DNA of 64,000 nt from Geminocystis sp. NIES-3709 (lineage in GTDB: Bacteria > Cyanobacteriota > Cyanobacteriia > Cyanobacteriales > Cyanobacteriaceae): NCBI RefSeq assembly GCF_001548115.1, contig NZ_AP014821.1, forward strand, positions 1,550,001 to 1,614,000. The letters run 5' to 3'. How positions within the stretch are numbered: the stretch's first letter is position 1; every line of letters begins with the position of its first letter. Below the pieces are notes generated by a model. It had not been told where the DNA came from. It made no database searches and saw only the letters and a program-made list of their open reading frames with translations. Below, in pieces: positions 6,830-15,701 of the stretch. The position numbers and the translations under genes were made by a program.

Positions 6830-7462
6830 TTATCCAGTTTGCCCAATGCGAGGTTCTGTTCCTGCTATAATTCGATCGATATTAGTACGATGACGAACAA
6901 TTACATAAATACCTGCAATAATGGTAAAACTTATATAGGGTATAGTCGGGTTAAATATAACCATTAATATATTAACGGCGATCGCCGCAGAGATCGAACT
7001 CAAAGATACTATTTTGCAAATGCCTAAAATCGTCAGAAAAATAGTAAAAGTACCGAATCCTACCACCGGATTCATTGCCAGTAAAATACCTAAACTAATA
7101 GCGGCGGATTTTCCACCAGAAAAGTTAAGCCAAATGGACTTACTGTGACCAATAACTGCTATTAATGAAGCTATAGCGATTAACCATCCTTGCCACTGAA
7201 TTGGTAATATATCGAAGTAAATATAAGTTAATTTGACTAAATATACTGCTAATACTCCTTTGATCATATCAATTAACAATACAGCGATCGCTGCCCCTTT
7301 CCCTACATTTCTGAGTACGTTTGTCGCACCAGTAGAACCGGAGCCAAATTCTCGAATATCAATACCTTTCAATGCACGAGCTATTATATATCCTGTGGGA
7401 ATAGAGCCGAGTATATAAGCAACAAGAACAAGGCTTACACTAATCAATAAATAAGTAGTCAT
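6830..7462 (-). CDS. plsY: Glycerol-3-phosphate acyltransferase PlsY
   Basis: 210 aa with about five membrane segments. It transfers an acyl group from acyl-phosphate to glycerol-3-phosphate, the first step of phospholipid synthesis, in the plasma membrane. The three cytoplasmic motifs are visible: GSIPTGYIIARALKGIDIR with FGSGSTGATNVLR (about 18-52), SIWLNFSGGKSAAISLG (about 108-124) and RHRTNIDRIIAGTEPRIG at the C-terminus. Length is normal for the family. It lies next to the tRNA pair and is divergent from gmhB, with heptamer repeats in the gap between them. Confidence 0.93.
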   Translation of the reverse strand: MTTYLLISVSLVLVAYILGSIPTGYIIARALKGIDIREFGSGSTGATNVLRNVGKGAAIAVLLIDMIKGVLAVYLVKLTYIYFDILPIQWQGWLIAIASLIAVIGHSKSIWLNFSGGKSAAISLGILLAMNPVVGFGTFTIFLTILGICKIVSLSSISAAIAVNILMVIFNPTIPYISFTIIAGIYVIVRHRTNIDRIIAGTEPRIGQTG

Positions 7463-7544
7463 AAATCAGTGAATAGTGAATAATAATATAGTGAATAGTT
7501 AATCATTTACTATCAACTATCAACTCTTAATTGTCAACTTATAA

Positions 7545-8090
7545 ATGAAAGCATTATTTTTAGATAGGGATGGAGTGGTAATAAAATATATTCCTTATCT
7601 TAGTCAAGCAGAACAAGTACATATTTCTCAAGGGGCAAAAGAAGCCTTAAAAACTTGGCAAACCCAAGGATATAAATTAGTTATCGTGACAAATCAATCG
7701 GGTATTAGCCGAGGTTATTTTAATTATGATGATGTCATTGCTATACATCAAAAAATCTTAGATGAATATGGGCAATTTGGAGTAAAATTCGAGGATATTC
7801 TTCTTTGTCCTCATCAACCTGCTGATAATTGTCCATGTCGCAAACCATCTCCATATCTATTGTTAAATTATAGTCAAAAACACAATATTGATCTATCTCG
7901 ATCGTACTTTATCGGAGATGCGCCCAGTGATATAGAATGTGCTATAAATGCGAATTGTCAGCCTGTATTAGTGTTAACAGGTAGAGGAGAAGAAACCAAA
8001 TCAAAATTGTCGAAATATCCTATTTCTATTCCTATTTTTAATTCTCTCTGTGAAACTGTAGAATTAGCAATCATGGGTAATGAGGAATGA
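7545..8090 (+). CDS. gmhB: HAD-type D-glycero-D-manno-heptose 1,7-bisphosphate phosphatase (GmhB-like)
   Basis: 181 aa. The catalytic DxD motif is LDRDGVV (D7, D9), motif II is VTNQSGISRGYF, and motif IV is IGDAPSDIECA. A zinc-binding loop CPHQPADNCPCRKP with the Cys/His pattern of GmhB separates this protein from histidinol-phosphatase relatives of other HAD classes. It would dephosphorylate heptose bisphosphate for ADP-heptose supply to lipopolysaccharide. The gene starts 82 bp from divergent plsY with no obvious strong Shine-Dalgarno sequence. Confidence 0.88.
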   Translation: MKALFLDRDGVVIKYIPYLSQAEQVHISQGAKEALKTWQTQGYKLVIVTNQSGISRGYFNYDDVIAIHQKILDEYGQFGVKFEDILLCPHQPADNCPCRKPSPYLLLNYSQKHNIDLSRSYFIGDAPSDIECAINANCQPVLVLTGRGEETKSKLSKYPISIPIFNSLCETVELAIMGNEE

Positions 8091-8172
8091 GTAATTTAGT
8101 CCCTAAGAGAGATTTTTACTATTGGTTTCCGTATAATAATAAATTACACAGTGGGTTATTGTGGTTAATTTT

Positions 8173-8270
8173 TAACTCCTAACTCCTAACTCCTAACTCC
8201 TAACTCCTAACTCCTAACTCCTAACTCCTAACTCCTAACTCCTAACTCCTAACTCCTAACTCCTAACTCC
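8173..8270. repeat. Heptamer tandem repeat, 14 copies of TAACTCC
   Basis: Fourteen perfect head-to-tail copies of TAACTCC (98 bp) end 4 bp before the start codon of the serine hydrolase gene at 8275. Short tandemly repeated heptamers (STRR) are known in cyanobacterial intergenic DNA. Perfect copies suggest recent expansion by slippage. Copy number may vary between strains and would change the leader of the downstream gene, which has no Shine-Dalgarno sequence of its own. Confidence 0.97.
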
Positions 8271-8274
8271 TAAA

Positions 8275-9204
8275 ATGGTTTTTTTCTCTACCAACGAAAC
8301 GTTAACAACTCAAGCAGAAAATATTCTTAACGCTACATGGCAAAAATTCCCAACTTTAGCAAAAAATCAGATCGCTTTGACTTGGATTGTCTATGATGAG
8401 CCTGTGATAGTTAATACTGGTGGTGCTTTATCTCCAGAAGAATTTTGGCAATATCCCTTACAGGGTTTTAGTTATAGGGGTGTCGAAACAATTTATCCCG
8501 CTAGTGTTGTTAAATTATTCTATTTGGTTGCTATTTATGAATGGTTACAAGGAAGAATGGTTACAGAATCTTCAGAGTTGAATCGTGGTATAAAAGATAT
8601 GATTGTGGATTCTAGTAATGATGCTACCAGTTTTGTTGTTGATGTATTAAGTGGGACTACTTCTGGTGCTGAATTATCGATCGGACCATTTGAAACATGG
8701 AAGTATCAAAGAAATATCGTAAATCGATATTATCAATCTTTGGGATGGGAAGAATTATCTACCATTAATGTTAACCAAAAAACATGGAGTGATGGCCCTT
8801 ACGGTAGAGAAAGAATGTTTGTAGGAGAAATTTACGATAATCGCAATATGTTAACGACAAATGCTGTAGCGAGATTATTCCATAGTATCATTGGAGGGGT
8901 TGCAGTTTCTTCTATGGCTTCTCAAAAAATGATGGATTTATTAAAAAGAGATGTCGATCGTAAAACTCTAGGAGAAAATGAAGAAGAAAACCAAATTAAT
9001 GGTTTTTTAGGAGAAAGTCTTCCTCATAATAGTAATTTATGGTCAAAAGCAGGATGGACTTCTACAGTACGACATGATTGTGCCTATATTGAAATCCAAG
9101 ACAAAAAACCCTACATTCTGATTGTCTTTACTGAAGGAAAAGAAAACAGTAAAAATCGTAACATCATACCGTTTATTTCCCGTCAGTTTTCGGAAATAGT
9201 CTAA
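8275..9204 (+). CDS. Class A beta-lactamase-like serine hydrolase
   Basis: 309 aa. Penicillin-recognition motifs are visible: SxxK in YPASVVKLF (S77, K80), an SxN-type DSSNDAT (S113, N115) and a KTG equivalent KAGWT near residue 261. The fold is therefore that of a serine beta-lactamase/DD-peptidase. No signal peptide is evident, so the protein may be cytoplasmic or the start may be mis-set. The only upstream DNA before the ATG is the heptamer repeat, and no ribosome-binding site is recognisable. True beta-lactamase activity is not implied; many cyanobacterial members are uncharacterised. Confidence 0.8.
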   Translation: MVFFSTNETLTTQAENILNATWQKFPTLAKNQIALTWIVYDEPVIVNTGGALSPEEFWQYPLQGFSYRGVETIYPASVVKLFYLVAIYEWLQGRMVTESSELNRGIKDMIVDSSNDATSFVVDVLSGTTSGAELSIGPFETWKYQRNIVNRYYQSLGWEELSTINVNQKTWSDGPYGRERMFVGEIYDNRNMLTTNAVARLFHSIIGGVAVSSMASQKMMDLLKRDVDRKTLGENEEENQINGFLGESLPHNSNLWSKAGWTSTVRHDCAYIEIQDKKPYILIVFTEGKENSKNRNIIPFISRQFSEIV

Positions 9205-9422
9205 TTTTAAATTTTAATTTTTTCTTCAACAGAGAATATAGAAAATAAAACAACCTAGTTAAAATGTTTAATTCTTTGTTTAGAAATCATAAAAAAGTTA
9301 ACTTGTCAAATAAAATCTTTTGTCATACTTGGCAAATATTTTTAGAATTAGTGCAATTTATTCTCAATACTGTTAAAATAGCTAAGGAAATTAATGATAA
9401 ATTTTATAGTTAAAGAAATTAA

Positions 9423-10487
9423 ATGAACAAAGTTAGCAGAAGATTATTCTTAGGAGCTGGCGGTGCTTTAGGAGCAGTAGCTTTAGCAGAATTTACCGGC
9501 GTAAAAACTTCTTTTGCCCAAAGGGGACAACAGATTAATTTATATTCATCTCGTCACTACAATACAGATAACAGATTATATACAGATTTTCAAAAACAAA
9601 CAGGAATTAAAGTCAACTTAATTGAAGGAAAAGGAGAGGAGTTATTAGAAAGAATTAAAAGTGAGGGACGTAACTCTCCTGCGGATATTTTTTTGACAGC
9701 AGATGTAGGAAATATTTGGCAAGCACAACAGGCAGGTATTTTTTCTCCAGTTAATTCTTCTACTTTAAATCAAAGGATCCCGGCAAATCTTCGAGATACA
9801 TCCAAAAATCAATGGTTTGGATTTAGTACAAGAGTTCGAGTCATTATGTACAGAAAAGGAAAAGTTAACCCTAGTCAATTATCTACCTATCAAGATTTAG
9901 CTAATCCTAAATGGCGTGGGAAATTGATTATGCGTACTTCTACCAATATCTATAATCAATCTTTAACTGCATGGCTTTTGGGTATTGATGGACAAGCAAA
10001 AACTGAACAATGGGCAAAGGGTATTGTAGCTAATTTCGCCCGTAAACCTCAAGGGGGCGATCGAGATCAGTTTGAAGCTGTAGCAGCTGGTATTGCAGAT
10101 CTAACTGTTGCAAATACATATTATTTAGCCGGTTATGCTAATTCTACCGATGCTAAAAAGAAAGAAATATTTAGTAAAATAGGAGTGTTTTTCCCCAATC
10201 AAGGTAAAGGACAAAGTGGAGCTTTTTCTAATATTAGTGGTGGTGGAGTGTTAAAAAATGCACCGAATAGAGCAGGGGCAATCAAGTTCTTAGAATATTT
10301 AACCAGTCCTAGTGCTCAAAATTATTTTGCCAAAGGAAACTTTGAATATCCTGTAGTCAAAGGTGCACAAATTGATCCTGTATTAAAGAATTTTGGTACA
10401 TTTAGATCTTCTTCTAGTTCTTTAACTGGAGTCGGCCCTAATTTAGCTAATGCAGTTAAAATACTTGATCGAGCAGGTTGGAAGTAA
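9423..10487 (+). CDS. futA: Iron(III) ABC transporter substrate-binding protein, FutA-like
   Basis: 354 aa with a twin-arginine signal (SRRLFLGAGGALGAVALAEF, about 5-24) and a likely cleavage region near SFAQ. The mature part opens INLYSSRHYNTDNRLYTDF, the hallmark of FutA1/FutA2 ferric-binding proteins of Synechocystis, where Tyr residues bind iron. It would bind Fe(III) in the periplasm for FutB/FutC or protect against iron excess. The transporter subunits are not adjacent. The gene is preceded by an AT-rich 218-bp gap and stands alone. Which Fut paralogue it corresponds to is not settled. Confidence 0.9.
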   Translation: MNKVSRRLFLGAGGALGAVALAEFTGVKTSFAQRGQQINLYSSRHYNTDNRLYTDFQKQTGIKVNLIEGKGEELLERIKSEGRNSPADIFLTADVGNIWQAQQAGIFSPVNSSTLNQRIPANLRDTSKNQWFGFSTRVRVIMYRKGKVNPSQLSTYQDLANPKWRGKLIMRTSTNIYNQSLTAWLLGIDGQAKTEQWAKGIVANFARKPQGGDRDQFEAVAAGIADLTVANTYYLAGYANSTDAKKKEIFSKIGVFFPNQGKGQSGAFSNISGGGVLKNAPNRAGAIKFLEYLTSPSAQNYFAKGNFEYPVVKGAQIDPVLKNFGTFRSSSSSLTGVGPNLANAVKILDRAGWK

Positions 10488-10691
10488 ATTTTAGAGTAGG
10501 GGAGAAAATATAAAAATTAAACATTCTTATTCTCTCCTAAGTTCAGACGCATCTGAGTAAAATGTTGAGCATCGGCAATAGGTAAGAGTAAACCGTAAGT
10601 CAATGTTCGGAATTTACTAAAGTTTTTTTTGTCAAGTATTTGCAATATTTCGTTACATTAGAAGAGTAACAAATCAAGAAAAAAATAAACT

Positions 10692-10862
10692 ATGTACACT
10701 ACCATCAACGAAGAAGGAACTCTCAATAATTATGCCCGTGAACCCCAGATGTACTATAGTAATTATCCATCTCCAGAACAGCAACGTAATTATCTCAAAT
10801 GGGGAACTCTTGCATTATTACTATTAACTTCCTTACTGTTAACAACTTTAGCAGTTAGTTAA
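10692..10862 (+). CDS. psb34: Psb34 / Ssl1498-family light-harvesting-like protein
   Basis: A 56-aa protein. The N-terminus MYTTINEEGTLNNYAREP is characteristic of the ssl1498 (Psb34) family, and a single C-terminal membrane helix (about residues 36-55, WGTLALLLLTSLLLTTLAV) follows. In Synechocystis Psb34 associates with photosystem II assembly intermediates and competes with high-light-inducible proteins for CP47. It sits a few hundred bases from psbA, a fitting context. The start is unambiguous. Confidence 0.88.
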   Translation: MYTTINEEGTLNNYAREPQMYYSNYPSPEQQRNYLKWGTLALLLLTSLLLTTLAVS

Positions 10863-11136
10863 AAATAATTACTGATTAAAACGAGAATGAAAAATTTTTG
10901 TAAGGATTGAAAATTAAAGATTTTTCGTTCTCCGTTGACAGTATCAAGCCGACTTAATGGCTAAGTAAACTAAGACGGATTTAACTTTTAAGAAACAGAT
11001 TGGGGAGACGAGGAATTAGAAACAAGGAATAAGTAGATCTCATTTTCGTTATTACACTAGAGTTTCTAAATTTTGATAGTCAATATTTTTTCTCCTACAA
11101 CTATCATGGATTTCTTAAATTTTAACGCAAACACCA
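10863..11136. other. Intergenic region between psb34 and psbA
   Basis: About 270 bp of AT-rich sequence between the convergent genes psb34 and psbA. Apart from the psbA terminator at its right edge I see no reading frame with coding character, no repeat family member and no RNA motif I can name. Confidence 0.5.
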
Positions 11137-11170
11137 AAAAGCACCCCCTAAATTAATAGAGAGTGCTTTT
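11137..11170 (-). terminator. Rho-independent-like terminator of psbA
   Basis: AAAAGCAC (11137-11144) pairs with GTGCTTTT (11163-11170) across an 18-nt loop. On the minus strand the stem ends in a short run of T. It lies 29 bp beyond the psbA stop codon. Confidence 0.75.
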
Positions 11171-11198
11171 CAGTTATTATTTTATTTAATAATCAAAC

Positions 11199-12266
11199 TT
11201 AACCGTTGATTACAGGAGCAGATACAGGCTCTGCACTTGCTAAATCTAAGGGGAAGTTGTGAGCATTACGTTCGTGCATTACTTCGATACCGATGTTTGC
11301 ACGGTTTAATACGTCTGCCCAAGTTCCAATTACATGACCTTGGCTATCTAAGATAGATTGGTTGAAGTTGAAACCGTTTAAGTTGAATGCCATGGTACTT
11401 ACACCCATTGCGGTGAACCAAATACCAATGACAGGCCATGCACCTAAGAAGAAGTGTAACGCACGGCTATTATTGAAGGACGCATATTGGAAGATTAAAC
11501 GACCAAAGTATCCATGAGCCGCTACGATGTTGTAGGTTTCTTCTTCTTGACCGAATTTGTAACCATAGTTTTGAGACTCGGTTTCGGTGGTTTCACGAAC
11601 TAAAGAAGAAGTTACGAGAGAACCGTGCATTGCGGAGAATAAAGAACCACCAAACACACCTGCTACTCCTAACATATGGAAGGGGTGCATTAAAATGTTA
11701 TGCTCTGCTTGGAACACGAACATGAAGTTAAAGGTTCCAGAGATTCCTAAAGGCATACCATCAGAGAAGGAACCTTGACCGATGGGGTAGATTAAGAATA
11801 CTGCGCTTGCAGCAGACACAGGTGCTGAGTAAGCAACACAGATCCAAGGACGCATACCTAAGCGGAAAGATAATTCCCACTGACGGCCCATGTAGCAGAA
11901 GATTCCGATTAAGAAATGGAATACTACTAATTGGTAAGGACCACCGTTGTATAACCACTCATCTAAAGATGCTGCTTCCCAAATGGGGTAGAAGTGTAAA
12001 CCAATAGCGTTGGAAGAAGGAACAACCGCACCAGAGATGATGTTGTTACCGTATAACAAAGATCCAGCTACAGGCTCACGAATACCGTCAATGTCAACGG
12101 GAGGAGCTGCGATAAAGGCGATAATAAAACAAGTGGTAGCAGTTAAGAGGGTAGGGATCATCAAAGTACCGAACCAACCTACATATAAGCGGTTGTTGGT
12201 AGAAGTGATCCACTGACAAAACTGCTCCCAAGTGGAAGACTGTTGTTGTTGTAAAGTGGTAGTCAT
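11199..12266 (-). CDS. psbA: Photosystem II D1 protein, PsbA
   Basis: 355 aa with five membrane helices and the full D1 signature. Highlights are [20 protein letters not shown], the [10 protein letters not shown] region with the YZ tyrosine further on, and the [19 protein letters not shown] iron/QB region. Gln occupies the position equivalent to residue 130 (YMGRQWE), which marks a D1:1-type form. The carboxy end [13 protein letters not shown] precedes a 12-residue extension ([12 protein letters not shown]) that CtpA would remove before assembly of the Mn cluster. The extension is shorter than the usual 16 residues. D1 is the reaction-centre subunit in the thylakoid membrane. No other psbA copy is in the window. 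Confidence 0.99.
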   Translation of the reverse strand: MTTTLQQQQSSTWEQFCQWITSTNNRLYVGWFGTLMIPTLLTATTCFIIAFIAAPPVDIDGIREPVAGSLLYGNNIISGAVVPSSNAIGLHFYPIWEAASLDEWLYNGGPYQLVVFHFLIGIFCYMGRQWELSFRLGMRPWICVAYSAPVSAASAVFLIYPIGQGSFSDGMPLGISGTFNFMFVFQAEHNILMHPFHMLGVAGVFGGSLFSAMHGSLVTSSLVRETTETESQNYGYKFGQEEETYNIVAAHGYFGRLIFQYASFNNSRALHFFLGAWPVIGIWFTAMGVSTMAFNLNGFNFNQSILDSQGHVIGTWADVLNRANIGIEVMHERNAHNFPLDLASAEPVSAPVING

Positions 12267-12331
12267 CTTTTTATGATTTCTTTATTTGTGTATGATATTT
12301 TCGAGGTACGAATTAAGCGATTTCTCACTAT

Positions 12332-12367
12332 AGTTATTATATTAAAGGATATATAAAGTTTTGTCAA
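12332..12367 (-). promoter_or_regulatory. psbA promoter
   Basis: On the minus strand TTGACA (12367-12362) and TAATAT (12344-12339) are separated by 17 bp, a consensus-type sigma-70 promoter. The start site is expected near 12332. This gives a leader of about 65 nt, rich in A/T, before the ATG at 12266. Spacing and position suit a strong light-driven psbA promoter. The start site is inferred. Confidence 0.7.
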
Positions 12368-12509
12368 GTTTTTTCATAATTTTTTTTGAAATTCTTATTT
12401 AAGTGACAAAAAAGAATCTATAGAAAGGCAAAAGTCTTATCCATAGAGGGTTATATTATCAAAATTAATTTTAATTTAATTTAAACTTTTGTGATTTTTG
12501 AGAAAATTT

Positions 12510-13217
12510 TTAAGTGAAGTTGAGTAGTCTGTGAAATTCTGATTTGACAAATTTATAACATTCACAAGCAGTGGATTCGAGAATAATTCTTTCTAATATG
12601 GTTATATGTCCCCTTGTATAACGGATTATACCGGCTTTTTGAAACTTTTGAGCTACTTCAGTAACGCTCGATCGTCTAACTCCTAACATTTGGGCAATAA
12701 ATTGTTGAGTTAAGGGTAATTCATCTTGATTAACAGAATCATGGGCAAATAATAACCAACAAGCAAATTGTTTGTCAATGGAATGATGACATTTACAGAC
12801 AGCATTTTGAGATATTTGAGTCAGTCGAGCTTGAGTATATAATAATAATATTCGCTGAAGTTCTCCCGATCGATGAGATTCAGTTAAAAATATTTTAGCA
12901 TCCAATTTCATGGCACTATCAGGAATTTGTACGATCGTATCACTGGTGGCATGATTTCCCCCTAAAAATACAGGAAGTCCCACAAATCCTTCATTTCCGA
13001 TTAAACCAATCTCAGTGGTGCTTTTATCCGATAGAATTGACACCAGAGAAATCATAGAATGTAGGGGAAAATAAACATATTCAATTTCCTGATGTAGCTT
13101 ATAAATCACTTGCCCTGATGTTAAAGAAACATTTTCCAGATTGAAAAATAGTATTTTATATTCATCTTGAGATATGGACGCTAGTATTTGATTCTCTAAA
13201 ATTTTATTATTTCTCAC
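12510..13217 (-). CDS. Crp/Fnr-family transcriptional regulator
   Basis: 235 aa. The N-terminal cyclic-nucleotide-binding-like beta-barrel includes VYFPLHSMISLVS and the phrase STTEIGLIGNEGFVGLPVFLGG. The C-terminal winged helix includes LTQQFIAQMLGVRRSSVTEVAQKF as the recognition region. The barrel lacks the canonical RxS cAMP phosphate cassette, so the ligand is unknown. It is a close paralogue of the interrupted regulator at 15011-16866. The two sit on either side of a diguanylate cyclase gene, all on the minus strand, suggesting a local duplication. Confidence 0.85.
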   Translation of the reverse strand: MRNNKILENQILASISQDEYKILFFNLENVSLTSGQVIYKLHQEIEYVYFPLHSMISLVSILSDKSTTEIGLIGNEGFVGLPVFLGGNHATSDTIVQIPDSAMKLDAKIFLTESHRSGELQRILLLYTQARLTQISQNAVCKCHHSIDKQFACWLLFAHDSVNQDELPLTQQFIAQMLGVRRSSVTEVAQKFQKAGIIRYTRGHITILERIILESTACECYKFVKSEFHRLLNFT

Positions 13218-13310
13218 TATAATTTGAAGCTAGTATATTTTATACTAACTGATAAAGATGGGAGACAGAGTTTTTTTACAAAGGATTAGGACTTTTTTGT
13301 TAAACTTTTA

Positions 13311-14804
13311 TTAATAAGGATATATAGAAAAAAGTTCTCCGTTGGATTTTGCTTGATACATCGCCATATCTGCATTAGATAAAAGATTAGATAAATTAGA
13401 GGTTTTTGAATCACCAATGACAATACCAATACTGACATTAATCATGATTTTTTTTTCACTAACATGAAAACAAGTAGATAATGATTTTTGTATGCGATAA
13501 GCACAATCTTTGGCTTCTTGGGAAGAATTAATATGACTTAAAACTATCATAAACTCATCACCACTTAATCGAGCTACATGATCAATATTTCTCACACAAG
13601 TTATTAATCGTTTCGCCAAAGTAATTAAAACTTTATCTCCTATTAAATGACCAAAAGTATCATTAATGTCCTTGAATTTGTCAATATCTAAAAATAAAAC
13701 GGCAAATCTACTACTATGATTTTTTTCTTCTTGATTAAGAATCTTTTGCAAAAACTCTAATAATGAGCGACGATTAGGTAAATCTGTAAGAGAATCATAA
13801 CGGGATTGATGGAAAAGTTCATTTTGAGTTTGTTGTAATTTAGTTACGTCATGAAGGGATAAATGCCATCCAATAATATCATTCTCCAAATTTTTGATGT
13901 TTGATGCTTTAATACTGACGATAATAAAAGACTCATCCGGCAGTGAGAATTTTAGGGAGAAAAAAGATTGTGTTTTGTCTGGATTTATTTCGTTGTTGAA
14001 TGATTGAAGAAAATCTAAAAACTTTGCTAAACTATGAGGGCTAATAAACCAGTTTAAAGATTTATTTATTAATTTTTCTCTGGGAGTTTTAAACAAATTT
14101 ACCGCACTATCATTGATAACTCTAATAATGCCATCTTTATCGAGGATTAAACAGCTATCAGGAGAGAATAAGAATAAATTTTCATAGTATTTTTTCTTAA
14201 CTTCAATATCCCATAAATTTTCCCATATTTGTTGATTTTCTAACCGTAAATCTTCTATATCATTATCAATAGTTAACGAAGGGGGATTTATATATTGAAA
14301 ATCGAAAGTTATACCTTCAGCTTTTTCTTCTATCAAATCTTCAATATAACCACTACAATTTTCTTTGGCTTCCCATAAGTTATCAAAAGAGCCAAAATAA
14401 TAAGTCATATCAGGTTTAATGGTATCAATTCTAATCCACCATGATAGTTGAGCAGTCTTAGCTAAAGCGTTTTCTTTAGGGTGATAGTCGGGGTTATGAG
14501 TAAGATTAAACTGATTATATTCTTCAACAATATGGGATATTTGTTCATTAATTTTTGCTGTAATTAGTAATTTTTCTTCTAGCAAACCAATACAAAAACT
14601 AATATCATCTACAAAACTATGACATTCATCAATGAGAATATGATTATTGGGAATATTATTGAGTACTTTTGCGATTAATTTTTGACGAAAATAGGGAAAA
14701 GATAACGCTTGTCGATAAGGGTGATCGATCGTATAATCTTTTAAAAACTGATCGACTTCTGTTTTGACAATGGATAAAGTAGAATTAAAAACTTGATAAG
14801 ACAT
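13311..14804 (-). CDS. PAS-GGDEF diguanylate cyclase
   Basis: 497 aa from the ATG at 14804, preferred over an upstream ATG at 14855 because a strong Shine-Dalgarno sequence (GGAG) precedes it. The N-terminal 200 residues are helical and unassigned. A PAS domain follows (about 205-320, LFLFSPDSCLILDKDGIIRVIND). The C-terminal GGDEF domain has RYDSLTDLPNRRSLL and the active-site variant SGDEF, so it probably makes cyclic di-GMP. I do not see a clear RxxD inhibitory site. A candidate regulator binding site lies about 175 bp upstream. Confidence 0.87.
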   Translation of the reverse strand: MSYQVFNSTLSIVKTEVDQFLKDYTIDHPYRQALSFPYFRQKLIAKVLNNIPNNHILIDECHSFVDDISFCIGLLEEKLLITAKINEQISHIVEEYNQFNLTHNPDYHPKENALAKTAQLSWWIRIDTIKPDMTYYFGSFDNLWEAKENCSGYIEDLIEEKAEGITFDFQYINPPSLTIDNDIEDLRLENQQIWENLWDIEVKKKYYENLFLFSPDSCLILDKDGIIRVINDSAVNLFKTPREKLINKSLNWFISPHSLAKFLDFLQSFNNEINPDKTQSFFSLKFSLPDESFIIVSIKASNIKNLENDIIGWHLSLHDVTKLQQTQNELFHQSRYDSLTDLPNRRSLLEFLQKILNQEEKNHSSRFAVLFLDIDKFKDINDTFGHLIGDKVLITLAKRLITCVRNIDHVARLSGDEFMIVLSHINSSQEAKDCAYRIQKSLSTCFHVSEKKIMINVSIGIVIGDSKTSNLSNLLSNADMAMYQAKSNGELFSIYPY

Positions 14805-14974
14805 GACTTTTATCTCCTTTATTAGAAAAGCGATCGAAAATTTATTTAATAGCAATTCTCAGACTGAAAAGTTACAAAGTTCTTAGTTTTATATGTTAGG
14901 TAAACTAGAAAGATACACTTCATAAATCTAGGAAATGCTATAACTCGATCGTAGCGATTTTTTCTCAATTCGTC

Positions 14975-14996
14975 GGTACGTTATAGTACATTGTTA
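14975..14996 (-). promoter_or_regulatory. Candidate operator upstream of the GGDEF gene (copy 1 of shared motif)
   Basis: On the minus strand: TAACAATGTAC, a 3-nt core (TAT), then AACGTACC. The GTAC half-sites make an interrupted palindrome. A 22-bp counterpart differing at three positions lies at 16922-16943, upstream of the interrupted Crp-like gene. Its position 171 bp before the GGDEF start makes a regulatory role plausible. Function is inferred. Confidence 0.45.
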
Positions 14997-15010
14997 TATT
15001 TTCTTAATCT

Positions 15011-15701
15011 TTAGCCTCGACGAGATCCAAGTAACCGCATAAATTCATCTTGCACTACTCGATAACATTCACAGGAAGTTTCTTCTAGTTGTTTGTGATC
15101 CAGAATGACTATTCTCCCACGGTTATAACGGATGATACCTCTATTTTGTAAAGTATTGGCGGCAATAGTAACTCCCGCACGACGCACACCTAACATATTA
15201 GAAATAAATTCTTGGGTTAACTCTAATTCATTAGTCAAAACACAATCATATACTGATAATAACCATCGAGCTAATCTTGCTTCAATTTTGTGTTGTCGAT
15301 TACAAGCGGCACTTTGGGCAATTTGTGTTAATCGGGCTTGGGTATGGAGAAGTAATATTTTTTGTAATGCACCACCTTCTTTAAATTCACGAACTAATAT
15401 ACTGGATTTCATTTTTAGGCTTTTTCCCGACATTTGTACGATCGCGCGACTGATAGTAAACTCGCCACCTAAAAATACTGGTAATCCGATCATTCCTTCA
15501 TTCCCGATTAAACCAATTTCTGTAGTTGATCCATTTTCCATGATAGAAACTAAAGAAATCATTGCTGTTAGAGGAAAATAGACTACTTGAATAGGCTCAT
15601 AGGCTTCATGTAAAATTGTGCCGGAAGTTAAGGTAACTTCTTGTAAATGTGGCGCGATTTTTTCAAATTCAGACTCCGATAAAGTGCGAAGTAACTTATC
15701 A
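15011..15701 (-). pseudogene. Crp/Fnr-family regulator interrupted by an IS element (main part)
   Basis: The reading frame continues upstream of the internal ATG at 15562 through LLRTLSESEFEKIAPHLQE and VTLTSGTILHEAYEPIQVVYFPLTAM, to the IS boundary at about 15701. On the far side of the IS the minus strand encodes INKNSISLNRS in a compatible frame (about 16866-16837), probably from a TTG start near 16869. The regulator was therefore split after roughly a dozen codons. The remaining part keeps the barrel and the HTH (LTQEFISNMLGVRRAGVTIAA). Initiation at 15562 would remove much of the sensory domain, so the product is probably non-functional. Confidence 0.8.

Noticed and set aside
8275-9204. 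Antibiotic-resistance beta-lactamase
   Set aside because: Serine hydrolase motifs are present, but no signal peptide and a chromosomal core context; the substrate cannot be inferred.
11587-12216. Several open frames opposite psbA
   Set aside because: They are shadows of the highly biased psbA coding sequence.
15132-15581. 149-aa plus-strand frame opposite the Crp-like gene
   Set aside because: The minus strand has a clear Crp-family protein; the antisense frame has no recognisable features.
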